A stretch of 36,147 nucleotides of DNA from Candidatus Nanopelagicales bacterium (GTDB lineage Bacteria; Actinomycetota; Actinomycetes; S36-B12), in NCBI GenBank assembly GCA_030836325.1, contig JAURQC010000110.1, positions 1-36,147 of the forward strand, written 5' to 3'. A program made the position numbers and the translations under genes. Shown here piece by piece: positions 32,090 through 36,147 of this stretch (positions are counted from its first letter, which is position 1; the number at the start of each line of letters is the position of its first letter). The notes under the pieces are model-generated. The model worked only from the letters and a program-made list of their open reading frames with translations, had not been told where the DNA came from and did no database searches.

Positions 32090-32863
32090 ATGATGAGGCA
32101 GTTCGTAGTCCTTCTTTCGACGGCACTTTTCATCGTCGTCGGATCCGCGCACACGAGCGCCACAGAGGTTGAAAGCCCCGACTCCACTCCAGGTGCCCTG
32201 CACGGCAGGGTGATTCTCTTGGATCCCGGACACCAACTGGGAAATTCGAATCCGCGCTTCGCCAAGCAGATGTCGCGTAAGAAGTTCAATGGGACGTCGG
32301 TCAAGGGCTGCAACACGACGGGAACGGCCACGAATTCGGGTTACCCCGAGGCGACATTCAACTGGAAAGTTGCCCGGAAGCTGAAGCGAATGCTCCAAGC
32401 GCAGGGAGCGGAGGTCCACTTGACCCGTACGAGCAATTCCCGTGATGCGTGGGGCCCCTGCGTATGGGATCGGGCACTGAAGGCCAACCGCATCGGAGCA
32501 GACATCATGATCAACATTCACGCGGACGGCTCAGGTCGCAAGAACCGAGGCTTCTTTGTTCTGGCACCTGGGTTGGTCGAGGGGTGGACGGAAGATGTTG
32601 TGAAGCCAGGTAGAAGGCTCGCGAAGGCAATGATTCGCGGCATGACTACGGCCGGAGCGCCTCCGTCGAACTACATCGACAAACAACTCATGGTCTCCGC
32701 CAATACGACTGGCCTTAACTTCAGTGACGTTCCAACAGTCACCGTCGAATTGGGCAACATGCGCAACAAAGCCGATGCCCGGCTGATGACTTCCGAAGCG
32801 GGTCAACGACAGTATGCCCGGTGGCTTGCTGCGGGTATTACGGCCTACTTCATTGGCCCATAG
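32090..32863 (+). CDS. secreted N-acetylmuramoyl-L-alanine amidase (Amidase_3, Rv3717-like)
   Basis: A 257-residue secreted zinc amidase that cuts between MurNAc and the stem peptide. It begins with a signal peptide of about 25 residues (MMRQFVVLLSTALFIVVGSA). The zinc ligands are His48 in LLDPGHQ, Glu87 in GYPEATFN and His144 in MINIHADG, and the catalytic glutamate is Glu220 in TVELGNMRN. Cys74 in VKGCNTTGT and Cys124 in WGPC could form the disulfide known in this subfamily (inference). No cell-wall binding domain is present, as in Rv3717. It lies 26 nt after the polyol dehydrogenase gene; whether they are cotranscribed is not clear. ATG 32090 or 32093 may start it. Confidence 0.92.
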   Translation: MMRQFVVLLSTALFIVVGSAHTSATEVESPDSTPGALHGRVILLDPGHQLGNSNPRFAKQMSRKKFNGTSVKGCNTTGTATNSGYPEATFNWKVARKLKRMLQAQGAEVHLTRTSNSRDAWGPCVWDRALKANRIGADIMINIHADGSGRKNRGFFVLAPGLVEGWTEDVVKPGRRLAKAMIRGMTTAGAPPSNYIDKQLMVSANTTGLNFSDVPTVTVELGNMRNKADARLMTSEAGQRQYARWLAAGITAYFIGP

Positions 32864-32986
32864 CGGCATCCACCTGAGGGGCAACGCTGGGTTCAGTACG
32901 TGGTGCGCCTTTGGTTGAAGATCGTGGAACAGTTTTGCCCAATTTGTCTCAAAGGGCTTCGCTCGGTTGGTGTAGTGCTCAATGCT

Positions 32987-33001
32987 TTGTGATGTTCACA
33001 A
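32987..33001. promoter_or_regulatory. perfect palindrome, candidate operator
   Basis: TTGTGA-TGT-TCACAA is a perfect inverted repeat that ends 20 bases before the GTG of the DUF1254 gene. It resembles a half-site pair of TGTGA/TCACA, but with three bases between the halves where Crp sites have six. It lies where a repressor could block transcription. The rest of 32864-33021 holds no gene. Confidence 0.45.
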
Positions 33002-33021
33002 TCACGTGAGACGGAAATGGG

Positions 33022-34536
33022 GTGCCTGTATTTATGGGCGGCAAATACAACACTGAAATTCCAATGGATCTCCTTACCGACGACAACATGTCAATTGACG
33101 GGGGAACCGTTGAGTTCGCTGACGGGATGCCTATGCCAGCGACGGTCGCCGCGTCCTATGGAGAGGTTGATTTTCACCGCGCGGTCTCGCTTTTCATCAA
33201 CATGGTGCCGGTCGCGAGCATGGAAGCCATTCGTCTAGGTGTTTCGCAGCAGTTCTCGGGAGGAAAGCCCGAGCAGAACTGGATGATCTTCGACAAGCTC
33301 ATGGACTCTAATAGCCTGTATCTCACCGGTAACACCGACACGGTGTACGCGTTCTGCGTTTTGGATCTGGAAATGTCCGGCCCCGTTGTCATTGAGGTAC
33401 CACCGGGTTGCGGTCCGAGCACGATCAACGATGCCACGTTCAAGTTCGTCATCGACATGGGTGCCCCGGGTCCGGACCGTGGCGAGGGCGGGAAGTACTT
33501 GATCCTCGGCCCGAACTACGACGGACCCTTGAAAGAGATCTCCAACGGTGAGGTCGCAGAGGTGGACGGTGAGAACTACTTCATCGCCCACACACCTACC
33601 TACACCAACGTGGTGCCGTGTCGCGGCTTGCTGGTTAATGGTGATCCCGAACCAGCGTCCACCAATTTCCGCACCGGCATCCACGCCTATGCGCTAAAGG
33701 ACAAGGCGAACCCGCCAGCCATGAACTGGGTGAACGGGTCCGGCCTGGTGCACAACACCATCCACTCCAACCACGCGTCGTTCTATGAAGAGATCCACCG
33801 AGCCATCAACAAGGAGCCGGCCGAAGCATTCGACCCCGAAGTGCTCGGTATCGCTAGCGCCTTAGGCATTCGAAAGGGTCAGCCCTTCTCGCTTGACGGC
33901 CCGAAACGTGAGAAGTTTGAGGAGGCCGCCGCAACGGGCAGTGCCTATGCACGAGCGGTTGCCTTCGCCCCACGAAACCCGGCCGCCTATTTGTACGGTG
34001 AAAATCAAAGCAAGTGGTTCACGCTCTTCCCCGAGTGGGACTACCGCTTCCTGGTGGACGAAGGCGCCGGTGGAACCGACATGGACTCCCGCCTCGCCTT
34101 CTTTTACGTCGCCACCGTGAATACCCCAGCAATGGTGTGGCGCATCCCCGGTGTCGGCTCGCAGTACGCGATCATCGCGCGAGATTCGAATGGAGAGTGG
34201 TTCAATGGGGACCAGACCTACACGCTGAGAATTCCCGCGGGTGTGCCGGCGAAGAACTTCTGGTCCTTTGTCATCTACGACCCACAAACTCGATCCATGC
34301 TGCAAACTCTGGACCAGAAGTTCCCAAGCGTCAACAGCATGCGCGAGGGGTTGCAGACCGAGCCTGATGGCAGCGTTCTGCTCACTATCGCGCCGCAGCC
34401 ACCGTTGGAGCGCGAAGGCAATTGGATTCAATCGCGTGAAGGCAAGGGCTGGTTCGCGATCTTGCGCCTTTACGGACCGGAAGAAGCCTGGTTCGACAAG
34501 ACATGGCGCCCGGGTGAGATTGAGTTGACGCCTTAG
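33022..34536 (+). CDS. DUF1254/DUF1214 domain protein
   Basis: A 504-residue protein without a signal peptide or membrane segment. The N-terminal DUF1254 part (about residues 40-200) contains NSLYLTGNTDTVYAFCVLDL and the Gly-rich GPDRGEGGKYLILGPNYDG; the C-terminal DUF1214 part (about 380-500) contains FWSFVIYDPQTRSMLQT and WFAILRLYGPEEAWFDKTWRPG. Both are beta-rich domains of unknown function, common in soil and water bacteria. GTG 33022 is the start, with an in-frame ATG four codons later. Upstream lies the TTGTGA/TCACAA palindrome. No partner gene is obvious on either side. Confidence 0.85.
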   Translation: MPVFMGGKYNTEIPMDLLTDDNMSIDGGTVEFADGMPMPATVAASYGEVDFHRAVSLFINMVPVASMEAIRLGVSQQFSGGKPEQNWMIFDKLMDSNSLYLTGNTDTVYAFCVLDLEMSGPVVIEVPPGCGPSTINDATFKFVIDMGAPGPDRGEGGKYLILGPNYDGPLKEISNGEVAEVDGENYFIAHTPTYTNVVPCRGLLVNGDPEPASTNFRTGIHAYALKDKANPPAMNWVNGSGLVHNTIHSNHASFYEEIHRAINKEPAEAFDPEVLGIASALGIRKGQPFSLDGPKREKFEEAAATGSAYARAVAFAPRNPAAYLYGENQSKWFTLFPEWDYRFLVDEGAGGTDMDSRLAFFYVATVNTPAMVWRIPGVGSQYAIIARDSNGEWFNGDQTYTLRIPAGVPAKNFWSFVIYDPQTRSMLQTLDQKFPSVNSMREGLQTEPDGSVLLTIAPQPPLEREGNWIQSREGKGWFAILRLYGPEEAWFDKTWRPGEIELTP

Positions 34537-34594
34537 AAAGCACAAGTTCGCTACGTTTGGTCCTGTCTTCGCGTCAAGGAGCAAAGCAACTGTG

Positions 34595-34675
34595 ATGTCG
34601 GTCGGCGATCGCGCAATTGAAACTCGCGGCATGCGTGGCGTCACTGCAGCGCTCAGGGTCCGGGCCTATGGCTGA
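34595..34675 (+). other. possible 26-codon leader ORF overlapping the next start
   Basis: ATG 34595 (or GTG 34592) follows AAGGAG by about ten bases, and the frame reads MSVGDRAIETRGMRGVTAAL and ends at TGA 34673-34675, eight bases into the next gene. It may be a translational-coupling leader or chance. No homologue is recognised. Confidence 0.3.
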
Positions 34676-36147
34676 GGAATTCGACGAAGCCAATACGGGT
34701 GAGGTTGACCTAGACGAACCTCTGCGGTCGCGCTTTTCACAATTCCGCTTGTGGTCCAGCTCGCAGATATCGAACGTCGCTAGACGACCGACCGACCTGC
34801 TGGTCTTGGCGGCCTGCGCCGTCGGCTTGATTCTCGTCTCCTTCTTGCTGCCCGATGATGCGCTCACGGGATTTTCGGTCAACGAGGGACTAGCGAATGT
34901 CGTCGACTCCACGCTCTTGATGGGGTCCATCGCGTTGATCGTGTGGAGCCTGGTCATCGTTGGTGCCAGCGCGTTGAGCAAATCCCACCGTGTGCTCGTC
35001 TTGCAACTGCCGATCGCCGTCGCCATCGGTTGGGTTTTCTCCATCGTCTTCGCCCGCCAGATCGACATGATCGAGATCTTCCAGATCGGATCACTAGGCG
35101 CCTGGACGCCGAGCTGGTCCTACACGCTCGTCATCCCCGTGTGCGCGGCGGTCGTGTCGGCAGCATCACCGTTCCTCAGCCGTCCCGCACGGATTGTTGG
35201 CCGAGTGTTGATCGGCGGGGCGCTCCTTGGTTCTGTAGCGCTGGCGGATTTCCTCCCCACGCGTTCCGTGGCGCTCGTCCTCATCGCCATCAGCGCAGGA
35301 GCTATCACTCACCTCATCTTCGGAACACCCTCGGGCGGCCCCACACCGGACGAGGTTCGCCAATTCCTCGTGTCCTCAGGGGTGGACGCCCAGGAGATGG
35401 AAGAAGACGTCGTCGCACCGGGAATTCACCGCATGCGCGGCCGTCTCGGCGACGGCTCGTCTGTCTCGGTGAACGTGTTTGCCTACGACGCCCTTGACTC
35501 ACAGCTCTGGGGTGGGGTGACGTCTCACTTCAAGAACCGCGAAACCAAGTCCCGACTAGTTCGCGCGCGCCTGGATCAAGCCGAACACGCGATGCTGATG
35601 ACGGCCGTGGCCCGCGAACACGACGTGCCGGCCATCCCCGTTCAACGGCTTCTTGAAACCGAGCGATCCGACGTTCTCGTCGTGAGCGACGGTTACGGAG
35701 AAACACTTGCTGAGAGGGAAATGACCGTGGACCTCGCCCGCATGATGTGGAGCCGTGTGCTGGGCATGCACTCTGCCGGGCTGGTCCACTCGGAGATCTC
35801 GTTGCAGGCCTTTTCCGTTGATCACGACGGCGATATCGCTTTCAACGACCTTCGCTCGGCCTACATCACCGACTCCACCACGGGTCGACTCTTGGACAAG
35901 GTCAATGTCCTCGCGCTGACCGCGATGGGGTTGTCGGTCGATGAGTCGGTATCGATCGCGCAGGAAGTCTTGTCCAACGATGAGTTGCGTGAACTGATTC
36001 CGTACCTGCAGAAGGCGGCTATCAGTAATTCCTCCAGTGCAGCCAAGAATGTCGACGCCAAAGAGCTCCGGTTGCGGGTAGTTGACGCGACTGGCGGTGA
36101 AGACGTGCAGTTGGCTCGAATTCGGTTGGTAGACGTGCGGTCCATCA
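34668..36147 (+). CDS. membrane protein with kinase-like domain, YbhN/flippase-like family (3' end beyond window)
   Basis: The frame from ATG 34668 (MAEEFDEANTGEVDLDEP) is open to the right edge, 493 codons seen. About five to six transmembrane helices (residues 48-235) are followed by a soluble kinase-like region (about 240-440). There, HSEISLQAFSV stands where the HxD catalytic loop would be and FNDLRSAYI where DFG would be, so the canonical catalytic residues are missing: likely a pseudokinase. This order matches large actinobacterial proteins that end in a YbhN/LPG-synthase transmembrane domain, which would lie past the window edge. A role in envelope lipid transport or modification is inferred only. 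The start overlaps a possible leader ORF. Confidence 0.7.
   Translation, partial: MAEEFDEANTGEVDLDEPLRSRFSQFRLWSSSQISNVARRPTDLLVLAACAVGLILVSFLLPDDALTGFSVNEGLANVVDSTLLMGSIALIVWSLVIVGASALSKSHRVLVLQLPIAVAIGWVFSIVFARQIDMIEIFQIGSLGAWTPSWSYTLVIPVCAAVVSAASPFLSRPARIVGRVLIGGALLGSVALADFLPTRSVALVLIAISAGAITHLIFGTPSGGPTPDEVRQFLVSSGVDAQEMEEDVVAPGIHRMRGRLGDGSSVSVNVFAYDALDSQLWGGVTSHFKNRETKSRLVRARLDQAEHAMLMTAVAREHDVPAIPVQRLLETERSDVLVVSDGYGETLAEREMTVDLARMMWSRVLGMHSAGLVHSEISLQAFSVDHDGDIAFNDLRSAYITDSTTGRLLDKVNVLALTAMGLSVDESVSIAQEVLSNDELRELIPYLQKAAISNSSSAAKNVDAKELRLRVVDATGGEDVQLARIRLVDVRSI

Overview
The window is 36 kb of chromosomal DNA from a high-GC Gram-positive bacterium, most likely an actinomycete (Actinomycetota). 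The case rests on gene content: the TadA-associated protein and LytR_C protein around tadA, a septum-formation-like secreted protein, an Rv3717-type amidase, a DUF2142 membrane protein, and a small SRP RNA just upstream of dnaX-recR. GTG starts are frequent, and several genes appear to be leaderless. I see no phage, transposon, CRISPR array or defence island. The species cannot be named from this sequence.

Layout. 1-2163 (minus): a class I aldolase running off the left edge, an ARD-like cupin overlapping it, and a secreted nuclease with two lamin-tail domains. 2277-4803: a DUF2142 membrane protein converging on, and overlapping, an FkbM methyltransferase. 4897-8472: an aldo/keto reductase, a secreted septum-formation-like protein, an orphan ParA ATPase, and a DsbB-like protein with a 50-residue DUF5993-like partner. 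8620-11461: the three-gene proton-translocating transhydrogenase operon pntAA-pntAB-pntB, closed by a strong hairpin shared with convergent upp. 12216-13803: TadA-associated protein, tadA and a LytR_C protein with overlapping start and stop codons. 13765-17209 (minus): AI-2E-type permease, acyl-CoA dehydrogenase and APH-type kinase in one tight operon. 17400-17789: tRNA-Ser(CGA), tRNA-Ser(GGA) and the 4.5S-like SRP RNA. 17797-21192: a GntR/FadR regulator divergent from dnaX-recR.

21252-24284: a CPA1 cation/proton antiporter followed 9 nt later by a PLP-dependent Orn/Lys/Arg-type decarboxylase, a plausible pH-homeostasis pair. 24563-28211: a complete OpuC/OsmX-type quaternary-amine ABC importer, with a UUCG-capped hairpin between the binding-protein gene and the membrane and ATPase genes. 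28238-29545: two DUF202 proteins and a convergent YrhK-like membrane protein. 29597-32064: overlapping mannitol 2-dehydrogenase and zinc polyol dehydrogenase genes. 32090-34536: a secreted cell-wall amidase and a DUF1254/DUF1214 protein with a perfect palindrome just upstream. 34668-end: the start of a large membrane protein with a degenerate kinase-like domain.

Most of the window is housekeeping and accessory metabolism. The points most worth following are: the acyl-CoA dehydrogenase/kinase pair, which mirrors the domains of ACAD10/11 and the levulinate LvaA/LvaC enzymes; a repeated TANNNT box six bases upstream of start codons, pointing to leaderless transcription; the unannotated-size DUF5993-like gene next to dsbB; three convergent gene pairs whose coding ends overlap by 35-50 nt; and the pseudokinase membrane protein with a possible overlapping leader ORF. 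No stretch longer than 300 bases lacks a gene.
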